Positions 1 to 7,048 of a stretch of DNA of 31,992 bases are shown here, piece after piece. Numbering within the stretch: position 1 is the stretch's first letter; every line of letters begins with the position of its first letter. The DNA comes from JBDRMV01 sp043811795 (GTDB taxonomy: Bacteria; CG03). The notes under the pieces were generated by a model, which ran no database searches, had not been told where the DNA came from, and worked only from the letters and a program-made list of their open reading frames with translations. The translations under genes were made by a program, and so were the position numbers. The stretch spans positions 1 through 31,992 of the forward strand of contig JBDRMV010000077.1 in the NCBI GenBank assembly GCA_043811795.1. Reading direction: 5' to 3'.

Positions 1-55
1 CTCTGTCCGCAAAATGCTTACCCCTTACAACATTACCGTATGTAAACGGATTCAA
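1..55 (-). CDS. N-terminus of an AAA ATPase (cut by window edge)
   Basis: Only the first 18 codons are visible. They read MNPFTYGNVVRGKHFADR, which is the typical opening of the archaeal-type P-loop ATPases (ATPase_2 family) that are abundant in bacterial accessory regions; the Walker motifs would lie beyond the window. The start is TTG, chosen because a strong Shine-Dalgarno (AAGGAGGGG) sits about five bases upstream and a promoter lies just before that. The members of this family are poorly characterised; many are thought to be solitary NTPases, often with a C-terminal nuclease-like domain, but nothing past residue 18 can be seen here. Confidence 0.6.
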   Translation of the reverse strand, partial: MNPFTYGNVVRGKHFADR

Positions 56-72
56 AATACCCCTCCTTTTTG

Positions 73-107
73 ATTACGACATCTATCGTTACGATGTTCA
101 TCGTAAT
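73..107. promoter_or_regulatory. 35-bp palindromic operator over the ATPase promoter
   Basis: An interrupted dyad is centred on position 90. Outer arms are ATTACGA (minus strand, 107-101) and TCGTAAT (79-73); inner arms are ATCGT and ACGAT around the centre. A perfect smaller palindrome, ACGATG-AA-CATCGT, is nested in the left half. The ACGAT-like half-site thus occurs several times, overlapping the -10 box and the transcription start. This is the layout expected for a dimeric or cooperatively binding repressor. The regulator is not identifiable from the window. Confidence 0.5.
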
Positions 108-128
108 ATAATAAGACCCATTTGTCAA
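100..128 (-). promoter_or_regulatory. Sigma-70-like promoter of the edge ATPase gene
   Basis: Reading the minus strand, a perfect -35 TTGACA (128-123) is followed after exactly 17 bases by TACGAT (105-100). Transcription would start near position 93 and run into the TTG start at 55. The -10 box lies inside a palindromic operator, so the promoter is probably repressible. Confidence 0.6.
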
Positions 129-153
129 GATAAATCGTTTAACTAACCCGTGC

Positions 154-180
154 AGAAAGAATTATTACTTTATTCTTTCT
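154..180. terminator. AT-rich stem-loop downstream of the zeta-like operon
   Basis: AGAAAGAAT (154-162) and ATTCTTTCT (172-180) form a 9-bp stem with a 9-base loop. It lies 18 bases after the stop of the 57-residue gene. No U-run follows on the minus strand, so intrinsic termination is doubtful; it may only protect the transcript end. Confidence 0.3.
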
Positions 181-197
181 TTTGAATTCGTCCGCCT

Positions 198-371
198 TTA
201 TTTGATTTTCTGTCTTTTGAGATTAACTTTGTCGGGAGATATGTGTATTGTTTTGCCGTTTTCCCATACGGCAAGCGGCCGCCCTGTTTTTTTGTGGCGG
301 TCTATAACTTCCTTTACAGCTTCCTTCAGAGCAAGCAGAGCCTTATCCTGCAAAGATTTTCGAGTTTTCAT
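198..371 (-). CDS. 57-aa small partner protein of the zeta-like kinase
   Basis: The frame runs from ATG at 371 to TAA at 198. The product starts MKTRKSLQDKALLALKEAV and continues with the motif HKKTGRPLAVWENGK, a helix followed by a short basic beta region. I recognise this as the small protein often found directly after stand-alone zeta-toxin-like kinases (K..GRP.AVW..GK). It begins three bases after the kinase stop codon, so the two are co-translated. The role is inferred: an antitoxin or accessory partner. No DNA-binding fold is obvious. The gene order (kinase first) is the reverse of most classical toxin-antitoxin operons. Confidence 0.7.
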   Translation of the reverse strand: MKTRKSLQDKALLALKEAVKEVIDRHKKTGRPLAVWENGKTIHISPDKVNLKRQKIK

Positions 372-374
372 ATT

Positions 375-950
375 TTACTTCTCCGCCGCTTTTATTCTAT
401 CAAATAATTCCGAATCAACAACTGAAATTTTACCATTTTTCATTTTTACAATCAATTTAGGAACCGAGCCGGCATTATTGAATAACATCCAAGAATTAGA
501 CAATGGTTGATATAATCTGAAGAAGTTAAAAATTGACCGTTTAAACCGGCGTTTCACATCATGCGACGGCACATTGTGTCCGCCATCGGCAACCCTGTCT
601 TTAATACGGGCAACGGCTAACTCTGCGCTCGGAATCCATAAAAAGAAAATGTGTATCCTGTAACCTTTTTTTTGAAACCCTTCCAAAAGATTAACATACA
701 ATTTTCCAGAAAGCGTTGTCTCAAAAGCAAAATCCGCTTCCTCCTCTGCAAATTCTCTAATTTGTTTTAGAACAATCTTTCCCGCTTTTACGGCCGCGCT
801 GGGCGGGGAAAAAGGAGATAAACCTTGCGCGATGAGGTCAGCATTTACAAAATTCGGACATTTTACATAGCCCGGTAGAAATTTCTTTGCGAATGTTGTT
901 TTTCCAGAACCGTTAGGCCCTGCTATTACGTATACATTTTTGCTTTTCAA
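375..950 (-). CDS. Zeta-toxin-like P-loop kinase
   Basis: A 191-residue protein with Walker A GPNGSGKT (residues 11-18), the zeta-type acidic segment NADLIAQGLSP (Asp38) and FETTLSGK (Glu77), and a C-terminal RIKDRVADGGHNVP segment with conserved arginines. In the zeta toxin family this fold phosphorylates UDP-N-acetylglucosamine and blocks wall synthesis. The short stand-alone chromosomal type seen here lacks the epsilon antitoxin, and its substrate is unknown. The start is TTG at 950, because an in-frame TAG at 956-954 excludes longer forms; a GGGGGA motif lies about 11 bases upstream. The start overlaps a 27-codon upstream frame (996-913), which could couple its translation. The 57-residue partner follows after three bases. 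Confidence 0.8.
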   Translation of the reverse strand: MKSKNVYVIAGPNGSGKTTFAKKFLPGYVKCPNFVNADLIAQGLSPFSPPSAAVKAGKIVLKQIREFAEEEADFAFETTLSGKLYVNLLEGFQKKGYRIHIFFLWIPSAELAVARIKDRVADGGHNVPSHDVKRRFKRSIFNFFRLYQPLSNSWMLFNNAGSVPKLIVKMKNGKISVVDSELFDRIKAAEK

Positions 951-996
951 GGTCTATGATTTCCCCCTTTACCGTCGCCGGAATTATTCCTTTCAT
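913..996 (-). CDS. Possible 27-aa leader peptide overlapping the zeta-like gene
   Basis: ATG at 996 opens a 27-codon frame reading MKGIIPATVKGEIIDLEK followed by a short tail, with TAA at 915-913. It overlaps the first 38 bases of the kinase gene in another frame. A -10-like TAATAT lies six bases before its ATG, so it would be read from an almost leaderless mRNA. The IPATVKGEII.L pattern resembles the first strand of small antitoxins, but the frame is too short to assign. It may be an antitoxin remnant, a coupling leader, or chance. Confidence 0.3.
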   Translation of the reverse strand: MKGIIPATVKGEIIDLEKQKCIRNSRA

Positions 997-1002
997 GATT
1001 TT

Positions 1003-1030
1003 ATATTAGCAAAATCATTGAAAATAGCAA
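1003..1030 (-). promoter_or_regulatory. Candidate promoter of the zeta-like operon
   Basis: Minus strand TTGCTA (1030-1025), 16 bases, TAATAT (1008-1003). It is the only reasonable promoter pair upstream of the kinase. It lies in very AT-rich DNA, so chance matches are likely. Confidence 0.35.
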
Positions 1031-1052
1031 AGAAAAATGCAAAAATTAACAC

Positions 1053-1259
1053 ATGTTCAAAAAAACTTTGAAAATTTGCCAGATAACGTTCGGGAGGCGT
1101 CAAACAGATGTTTCTGATGTGCCGGCAGTTTCATAAAACAGGGCACAAGGTTACCATGGTCTCTCCCCCGAAAAGCGCGATTTCGGAAAAAACAAAAAAA
1201 GAAAGGATACCAAACTTTCCTCTAAAGATACTAAAAAATGTATTGCATAATCCGGCTGC
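1053..1259 (+). pseudogene. Frameshifted N-terminal stump of a GT4 glycosyltransferase
   Basis: ATG at 1053 opens MFKKTLKICQIT, the usual first beta strand of a family 4 glycosyltransferase. Near 1087-1092 the match moves to another frame, which reads RSGGVKQMFLMCRQFHK and then TGHKVTMVSPP. That is the GT4 glycine-rich loop (SGGV), helix, and GHKVTMVSP strand in proper order and spacing. One frameshift joins the two halves. After about residue 35 the similarity fades and the DNA runs into the end of the converging methyltransferase gene; the donor and acceptor domains are missing. The fragment is therefore dead. It looks like a relic left at the edge of the polysaccharide cluster. With the leader ORF, zeta promoter and this stump, nothing else is seen in 951-1259. 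Confidence 0.5.
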
Positions 1260-2141
1260 TCATGTTAGCGGTTTTTTTAATACACATGCATGCATATGAT
1301 TATGAAAAAACTTCTTTTTTTTCAATAACTCATTTAAATACCGGGCCGGTTTGCTAATTTCGAAACAATAGGTAGCATCAAATTTTAATAGGTATTTCCT
1401 AAAATTATGTGTCGCTTCATGATAAAGACCATCAATATGAGATATCGGAATACTTTCCAATAATTCAAAACCGGTAGATTTACAAATGTCCTCAAATTCA
1501 CGAGGTTTTAATCTATACTCCAAAAAATCACCAAATTGCGGATAAACATAATACATGTATCCTCTATACCCCACAACATTCCTTTTTGTAGGTAGCAATT
1601 TCTTTCTTAATAATTTTCTTATAAAATTATTTTTTCTTAGGCAAAGAAATCTGAAATACTTGTCAATATAAAGTTTAAATTGCCTCAAATGATTAAATGA
1701 AGGAACGGTAATTATAGCTGTTCCTCCAGGTTTTAGAACATTAAATAAAGAAAGTAATGGCCCCTTTAATCCTTTTGGAAAATGTTCCACAAGTCCATAA
1801 CTGACAACAATATCAAACCGGTTTTTTTCATATGGCATTTTTAAGATAGAACCTTGAATAACTTTAAGTTCCGGATACTTTCTATTTAAAGTATGTACAA
1901 TTTCCTTATTTAACTCAATACCGTAAACATTTTTATAACCCAAATCGCTAAAATATTTTACAACTCTTCCACTCCCTGAGCCAGCTTCTAATATTTTCAG
2001 ATTTTTATCAGTCATATAATTTAAAGATACTTGAACTGCATCATCATACTTGCATGATTCCAACTGGAATTGAAATGCATCAAAATCCCATTCGAATTCA
2101 ATGCTTTCGCTTAAGGTTCCGCCTTTATCAAATTTTTCCAT
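1260..2141 (-). CDS. Class I SAM-dependent methyltransferase
   Basis: A 293-residue protein. Motif I is EAGSGSG (residues 52-58), an acidic Glu76 ends strand 2 (YGIELNKE), and DIVVSYGLVEHF (110-121) and LKPGGTAIITVPS follow in the order of a Rossmann-fold methyltransferase (Methyltransf_11/25 type). The C-terminal 120 residues are rich in Lys, Arg and aromatic residues and could bind a glycan or lipid-linked acceptor. It is the last minus-strand gene of the cluster. A methyl-capping or sugar O-methylation role is inferred from position only. The upstream 135 bases hold no gene, and only a weak ribosome site (GAG) precedes the ATG. It is AT-richer than the genes from about 12,000 on. Confidence 0.8.
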   Translation of the reverse strand: MEKFDKGGTLSESIEFEWDFDAFQFQLESCKYDDAVQVSLNYMTDKNLKILEAGSGSGRVVKYFSDLGYKNVYGIELNKEIVHTLNRKYPELKVIQGSILKMPYEKNRFDIVVSYGLVEHFPKGLKGPLLSLFNVLKPGGTAIITVPSFNHLRQFKLYIDKYFRFLCLRKNNFIRKLLRKKLLPTKRNVVGYRGYMYYVYPQFGDFLEYRLKPREFEDICKSTGFELLESIPISHIDGLYHEATHNFRKYLLKFDATYCFEISKPARYLNELLKKKKFFHNHMHACVLKKPLT

Positions 2142-2276
2142 ATATTTCTCGCTCGCACATAAAATTAAATTTAACTATATTACGATATCCATCATAATCT
2201 CTTATAAAAATTATCAGACAATCGGCTGGTCAAAAAGCCGTGAGGTTTTGCATTGTTGTAATCTGCGCGTCAATTT

Positions 2277-3083
2277 TCAATCTGTTCTGAAAAAAATCTT
2301 AATTTTTTCTTTCAATCTTCGGAATTTTAACGTTCTCAGCAAACGTCTGTAATACTTGGAATCAATTGCCTTATTTTTTGAACTGATGTACCTTATATTT
2401 TCTTCGCTGAAATCTTTGTATTCGTCAAAACCCCGATGTATGCAACTCAGCGGCGGCACCGTACGGCCGCACTTGTAACTGCTTTTATACATTGCCTGGT
2501 GGTCAACGCACGGAATCTCCGGATACTTGCCGTTGTAGGCGCTAAATAAATCCCGCCTGTAAATAGCCATTGCCGTGTCTACCGGCGCCTCGTATATTTC
2601 ACAGTCGGTATTCTCCATAAATTTGGACTCAAACAGTTTAACGCATTTGGCTTTGCTGTAAGTTTTATAACCCGGTTTTTCCTGATAGTTATTCAGATTT
2701 ATGTGAAGGCCCAGCTTGCCGATAAATTTATATTTATCCATTAGCGCCATTAATCTCGTAAGCCAGCAGTTCCTCCCTAAATCCGGAACTATGATATCCG
2801 GATCAGACAAACAATATAAATCTCCTTGTGCTATTTTCAGGCCCGGGTTAAATCCCTTCGGCCACTCGTTAAATTCGTTGAAAATAATTTTATGAATATA
2901 CCCCTCTTCCTGTAATTTCCTTAAATTCTCCCGCGCGGGTTCGGATGACTTATTATCACAGACAATGATCCTGTGCGGATAATGCGTCCTCTCTTTTATT
3001 TTAATCAGCATGTCCTTTATGATATCCGAACGTTCGTGAGATAATATTACTATATCAATCGGTTGATTTTTATTATTCGTCAT
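2277..3083 (-). CDS. Family 2 glycosyltransferase
   Basis: A 268-residue protein with the GT-A opening IDIVILSHERSD (9-20), strand IIVCDNKSS, and the metal-binding DPD at 94-96 (LSDPDIIVPD). This matches GT2 enzymes that transfer a sugar from a nucleotide sugar to a growing oligosaccharide at the cytoplasmic membrane face. There is no transmembrane segment; the basic C-terminus (RRLLRTLKFRRLKEKIKIF) may sit on the membrane. It starts 8 bases after the upstream gene's stop, so both are in one transcript. Donor and acceptor cannot be read from the sequence. Confidence 0.8.
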   Translation of the reverse strand: MTNNKNQPIDIVILSHERSDIIKDMLIKIKERTHYPHRIIVCDNKSSEPARENLRKLQEEGYIHKIIFNEFNEWPKGFNPGLKIAQGDLYCLSDPDIIVPDLGRNCWLTRLMALMDKYKFIGKLGLHINLNNYQEKPGYKTYSKAKCVKLFESKFMENTDCEIYEAPVDTAMAIYRRDLFSAYNGKYPEIPCVDHQAMYKSSYKCGRTVPPLSCIHRGFDEYKDFSEENIRYISSKNKAIDSKYYRRLLRTLKFRRLKEKIKIFFRTD

Positions 3084-3091
3084 TTTAACTT

Positions 3092-3895
3092 TTATTTCCT
3101 TGTAAACATCCGTTTTGTCCTTTCCAATAAACTTTCTTTAGCAAATCCATGATAATTTAACCACTTAATAAGTTTTTTGCGGTCTTTTTTAATTTCCTTT
3201 CGTATTTTTTTCGCGGATACATTATCTATATCATATTTTGTGGTTCCCACGCTCGTGTTCCTCACCAGCACATCCTTCCGCCAGAAATTGTAATCCGGCA
3301 TATAGACATTATGCAGCCAGTCGTCACAAGACCAGTTTTTTACAATCGGCGTAAAATAATATCCGAAAATATCCATGTGCACCCTTGAGACAAACGTCTG
3401 CGTCAGAATCCTTCTGTTGTGCTCCTCCATAGGGCCGGTAACGCCGACTCCGCGGCTTTCTTTCAACACATTCACGAAAATACTGCTCCATCCGTCGGAC
3501 AACAACTCTATATCATCGCCGAGCTGATAAAAATAATCGCACCCGTCATCATATGCCTTTTTGAACAAAATATTCCACACGTAAGCAGGGCTGTGCTCCG
3601 TCCCTGCGCATCTGACCGGTTCTTCCATCTGTATACTCCGGTTTTCTGTCTCGCGCGCAAATTTTTCTCTGATTCTTTTCAGATTGCGTTCGTTATCATA
3701 CAACTCATCTCCGGCATCGTAGCCCAGATAAAACCTGTAACAAAATCTATCTTTTTCAACCGCTGTCAGTGAATTAAAAAACGACGGCAATAATACTTTA
3801 AACAACTCAATATCTTCGCAGTTTTTATAAACGGCGTTCCTGCTTGTGCCTGGAATCAGAATACCTATTAATGTGCTTTCCCGCATATTTTTCAA
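3092..3895 (-). CDS. Putative GT-A-fold glycosyltransferase
   Basis: A 267-residue protein without an obvious family name. It opens with a hydrophobic strand (STLIGILIPGTSRN) and has YRFYLGYDAGDELYD near 53-67 and YFYQLGDDIELLSDGW near 121-136. Asp127-Asp128 has the position of a GT-A DxD metal site, and FVNVLKESRGVGVTGP follows as in nucleotide-diphospho-sugar transferases. The C-terminus is strongly basic. Its place between two sugar genes supports a glycosyltransferase role. The family is uncertain, and it could be a divergent member of a fold otherwise described in eukaryotic-like glycan enzymes. Confidence 0.6.
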   Translation of the reverse strand: MKNMRESTLIGILIPGTSRNAVYKNCEDIELFKVLLPSFFNSLTAVEKDRFCYRFYLGYDAGDELYDNERNLKRIREKFARETENRSIQMEEPVRCAGTEHSPAYVWNILFKKAYDDGCDYFYQLGDDIELLSDGWSSIFVNVLKESRGVGVTGPMEEHNRRILTQTFVSRVHMDIFGYYFTPIVKNWSCDDWLHNVYMPDYNFWRKDVLVRNTSVGTTKYDIDNVSAKKIRKEIKKDRKKLIKWLNYHGFAKESLLERTKRMFTRK

Positions 3896-3926
3896 ACACT
3901 CTTGCCAGCGCTATAATAGAATATGA

Positions 3927-4916
3927 TTACTGCCTAATACTCTCCTGCCATTTCAAGTAATCGATTTCGTCCTTAATCAGCCGGTCTATTAACCCGTCAA
4001 ATTCCATGTTATATTGCCAATCCAGAGACTGCCTTGCTTTAGAACTATTTCCGTAAATGATTTTTAAATCAACTGGTCTGTAAAATTTTTTATCGGTTTT
4101 TAAATATTTTCCGCAATCCAGATTTAATTTTTTGAATGTGATTTCTGCAAATTCCCTAAGACTGTGCTCTTTCCCCGAACAGATAACAAGGTCAACAGGG
4201 TCTTCCTGCTGCAGCATCAACCACATCGCCCTGACATAATCAGGCGCATAGCCCCAGTCCCTGTAGACATCCAAATTACCTAATGTTAAGCTGTCCGATA
4301 AGCCCATGCTGATTTTTACAGCTGTATTGATAATCTTTTTTGTGGCAAAATTGCTTTTTCTAAATACGGATTCATGATTAAAAAGAATCCCGCAGACGGC
4401 AAAAAGCCCGTAAGCCTGTCTGTAACTGTTCGTAATCCAATGGGCGGAAGCTTTTGAGATGCCGTATAAACTCACAGGCATAAAAATTGAATTCTCGTTT
4501 ACCGGCAAGTTCTCTTTCGGCACATTTCCGTACATTTCGCTACTGGATGCCTGATAAAATTTTATCGCGGGATTAACAATGCGAATTGCCTCCAGCAAAT
4601 TAGCCACGCTGATAATATTGAATTCAAGCGTTCCTATCGGTTGACTGAATGACAAACTCACCGAGCTTTGAGCGGCAAGATTATAAACTTCGGTATAATC
4701 ATCGCCTTTAAGCGCTCTGATTATGTTCGATAAATCCATCAGATTAACTTCTAAATATTTTATCTGATTTTTTATCCCTAAGTAATTAAGGTTCCGGTCA
4801 CTGACATTATTCAAGTTTCTGACTACGCCCGTTATTTTGTAACCTTTATCCAGAAGGAATTTTGTCAGATAAGATCCGTCCTGCCCGGCAATCCCCGTTA
4901 TCAACGCTTTTTTCAT
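3927..4916 (-). CDS. gmd: GDP-mannose 4,6-dehydratase
   Basis: A 329-residue extended short-chain dehydrogenase. The NADP-binding loop is TGIAGQDGSYL (7-17), and the active site has Ser125/Glu127 in ASSSEMYG and YGISK (Tyr151, Lys155). ACGILFNHES-like text (CGILFNHES, 175-183) is diagnostic of Gmd within the family. The enzyme makes GDP-4-keto-6-deoxy-D-mannose, the precursor of GDP-fucose, GDP-rhamnose and GDP-perosamine. It is somewhat shorter than the E. coli enzyme. No reductase or aminotransferase for the next step is in the window. The ATG follows AAGGGG at 5 bases, and an extended -10 lies 34 bases upstream, so gmd is probably the first gene of the transcript running to 1260. Confidence 0.9.
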   Translation of the reverse strand: MKKALITGIAGQDGSYLTKFLLDKGYKITGVVRNLNNVSDRNLNYLGIKNQIKYLEVNLMDLSNIIRALKGDDYTEVYNLAAQSSVSLSFSQPIGTLEFNIISVANLLEAIRIVNPAIKFYQASSSEMYGNVPKENLPVNENSIFMPVSLYGISKASAHWITNSYRQAYGLFAVCGILFNHESVFRKSNFATKKIINTAVKISMGLSDSLTLGNLDVYRDWGYAPDYVRAMWLMLQQEDPVDLVICSGKEHSLREFAEITFKKLNLDCGKYLKTDKKFYRPVDLKIIYGNSSKARQSLDWQYNMEFDGLIDRLIKDEIDYLKWQESIRQ

Positions 4917-4950
4917 ATATCCCCTTCGCTATTGCCATGAAATTTTAATA

Positions 4951-4959
4951 AGTATAACA
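4951..4959 (-). promoter_or_regulatory. Extended -10 promoter upstream of gmd
   Basis: Minus strand TGTTATACT (4959-4951) is an extended -10 (TGnTATAcT). No good -35 is present at 17 bases. It lies 34 bases before the gmd start in the 156-base divergent gap between gmd and the plus-strand methyltransferase. Confidence 0.45.
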
Positions 4960-5026
4960 TATTTTCTGCAAGTTCATTAACGGCGTAAACTAAATATTAT
5001 TTCAGCATTCTCAGACAAACGGGAAA

Positions 5027-5055
5027 TTGATTGCCTCTGCAATAAATGCTATCAT
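5027..5055 (+). promoter_or_regulatory. Promoter of the plus-strand methyltransferase-glycosyltransferase pair
   Basis: TTGATT (5027-5032), 17 bases, TATCAT (5050-5055). Transcription would start near 5062. This places the ATG at 5046 inside the promoter and makes ATG 5073 the likely start, with only about ten untranslated bases. Confidence 0.5.
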
Positions 5056-5072
5056 CATTTTACTTGACTGAA

Positions 5073-5885
5073 ATGAATTGTAAAATATGTAATAATACGT
5101 GTAGATGTTTATTTAGTGCAAATCTGCTTTTAAAATATGATGTTAAGTATTATCTTTGTGAGAACTGTGGATTTTTGCAGACAGAAGAGCCCTACTGGCT
5201 GAACGAAGCATATACAGAAACAATAAATAGTACTGACACAGGTCTTTTGCAAAGAAACATCACCTTGGCTAGGCAAATAACTCCAATACTGTATTATTTT
5301 TTCGATAAGAACGCAAAATTTCTCGATTGGGCAGGCGGTTATGGCATATTTACTCGACTTATGCGGGACATCGGTTTTGATTTTTACTGGGGAGACCCCT
5401 ACTGCAAAAATTTGTTTGCACGAGGATTTGAATATAACTCGGAAATTCATGATATTACACTTGTTACCACGTTTGAAAGTTTTGAACATTTTACGAACCC
5501 TATCACAGAAATTCAGAAGATGCTCTCCGTAAGCAAAAATATAATCTTCACGACCAATCTTCTGCCCGAGAAAGTTCCAGCGCCCGAAGATTGGTGGTAT
5601 TACGGCCTTGAACATGGCCAGCACATATCATTCTATTCGAAAAAAACTCTGGAGTTCATTGCCGGCAAATTCGGCATCAATCTGTTATCTGCAGATGGCC
5701 TAAACATTTTTTCAGGAAAACCATTGAACAAACTATACGCGAATATTCTGCTCGGAAAGCGGGGAGGCCTTCCGCGCAGATATTTTGCAAAATATCTTTT
5801 GAACAAATGCCTTAAAAAATTACCTTCGAAAACGGAAACAGACATGAAATATCTGATAGCGGAGGCAGAACACCGCGAACCATGA
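5073..5885 (+). CDS. Zinc-ribbon SAM-dependent methyltransferase
   Basis: A 270-residue protein. The N-terminus has MNCKIC (Cys3, Cys6) and YLCENCGFLQ (Cys29, Cys32), a zinc-ribbon-like pair of CxxC motifs. It is followed by a Methyltransf_23-type Rossmann domain with motif I LDWAGGYG and later TTFESFEHFTNP and KNIIFTTNLLP. Proteins of this layout occur in polysaccharide clusters and act on sugars or sugar intermediates. The start at 5073 is chosen because it puts the first CxxC at the extreme N-terminus, as is usual, and because a promoter covers the alternative ATG at 5046. There is no Shine-Dalgarno. The stop overlaps the next gene by four bases (ATGA). Confidence 0.75.
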   Translation: MNCKICNNTCRCLFSANLLLKYDVKYYLCENCGFLQTEEPYWLNEAYTETINSTDTGLLQRNITLARQITPILYYFFDKNAKFLDWAGGYGIFTRLMRDIGFDFYWGDPYCKNLFARGFEYNSEIHDITLVTTFESFEHFTNPITEIQKMLSVSKNIIFTTNLLPEKVPAPEDWWYYGLEHGQHISFYSKKTLEFIAGKFGINLLSADGLNIFSGKPLNKLYANILLGKRGGLPRRYFAKYLLNKCLKKLPSKTETDMKYLIAEAEHREP

Positions 5886-7048
5886 AAGTATTATTTGACC
5901 ATCAGATTTTTGAAGCACAGACCGCAGGCGGCATCTCGCGTTATTTCAGTGAACTTATTACGCATTTCAACCGCAGAGGCGGCATCACCGCAATAATTCC
6001 CGCGATGCGCTCGGATAATATATACGTTCAATCCAATCCGGCTTTTAATCTTATCGGCCGTACAGAGTCAAAAAAAACATCCTTGTTTTCAACAATTTAT
6101 AATTTCACCCGTACCCGCAAAGCAAAGAGAGAAATCAAACAACAGGCAATGAGGGAAAATCTGAACGCGAGTATAGAAGCCCTGAAAAAATCGGATTTTG
6201 ATATATTTCATCCGACCTATTACAGCCCTTATTTTCTTCAATATCTCGGAAACAGGCCTTTCGTTCTCACCATATATGATATGACCTATGCGAAATTCGC
6301 CGATTCTTTCCCTCCGGACGATAAAACTCTTGAACAAATAAAATTACTCGCCGGAAAAGCGAATATGATAATCGCCATATCACAAAGCACCAAAAACGAC
6401 ATCGTGCAAATACTGAAAATACCCAGTGACAAAATAGAAGTGATTTATCTCGGGAATTCAATTACTCCGCCTGAATACCCGCCCGAAGACAGGCCGGGCT
6501 TTCCCCTCAATTATCTGCTTTTTGCGGGGCGGCGCGATCTCTACAAAAATTTCGATTTCTTTATTTCTTCCGTCGCCCCCCTGCTCGGAGGAAAAGACAA
6601 TCTTCATCTCGTCTGCGCCGGCGGCGGCAGGTTTTCCGGAAATGAAAAAAAACTTTTGAAAAAATTAGAAATAAAAAAGAACGTCCTGCAATTCTTCCCG
6701 GAAAACGACGATGAATTGTCTCAATATTACGCGAAGGCAAAAGCGCTTTGCTTCCCGTCTAAATACGAAGGTTTCGGTTTACCCATCCTTGAAGCGTTTG
6801 CCAACGGCTGTCCCGTAGTGGCGAGCAATACCAGTTCTCTGCCCGAAGTAGCCGGTTCCGCCGCACTTTATTTTGACCCTTACAAACGCGAGTCAATTCT
6901 TGAGGCGGTTAACACCATATTGCGCGATACATTTATCAGACAAAATCTCATTGCAGCGGGCAAAAAAAGATTGAAACTTTTTTCATGGGTAAATTCGGCA
7001 GACGCCATAAAAAATGTTTACAGCGCCGTTTTAAATCAAGCGTTATAA
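5882..7048 (+). CDS. Family 4 glycosyltransferase
   Basis: A 388-residue GT-B enzyme. The N-terminal loop is QTAGGISRYFSEL (13-25), the interdomain segment has IIAISQST and KIEVIYLGNS, the phosphate-binding region is LLFAGRRDLYKNFD (212-224), and the donor motif is YEGFGLPILEA (295-305), containing the conserved E-x7-E. This is the mannosyltransferase-like branch of GT4 that retains anomeric configuration. It is translationally coupled to the methyltransferase before it through ATGA, suggesting a sugar added and then methylated. Its end overlaps the end of the convergent minus-strand glycosyltransferase by 13 bases, with no terminator between. Confidence 0.85.
   Translation: MKVLFDHQIFEAQTAGGISRYFSELITHFNRRGGITAIIPAMRSDNIYVQSNPAFNLIGRTESKKTSLFSTIYNFTRTRKAKREIKQQAMRENLNASIEALKKSDFDIFHPTYYSPYFLQYLGNRPFVLTIYDMTYAKFADSFPPDDKTLEQIKLLAGKANMIIAISQSTKNDIVQILKIPSDKIEVIYLGNSITPPEYPPEDRPGFPLNYLLFAGRRDLYKNFDFFISSVAPLLGGKDNLHLVCAGGGRFSGNEKKLLKKLEIKKNVLQFFPENDDELSQYYAKAKALCFPSKYEGFGLPILEAFANGCPVVASNTSSLPEVAGSAALYFDPYKRESILEAVNTILRDTFIRQNLIAAGKKRLKLFSWVNSADAIKNVYSAVLNQAL

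Noticed and set aside
1162..1200. CCGAAA...TTTCGG hairpin beside A/T runs as a terminator for the 1260 methyltransferase
   Set aside because: On the minus strand the T-run comes before the stem, and on the plus strand A follows it, so neither direction has the required order.
2101..2352. 83-codon plus-strand frame over the methyltransferase-GT2 gap
   Set aside because: It overlaps the ends of two clear minus-strand genes, has no ribosome site, and no recognisable motif.
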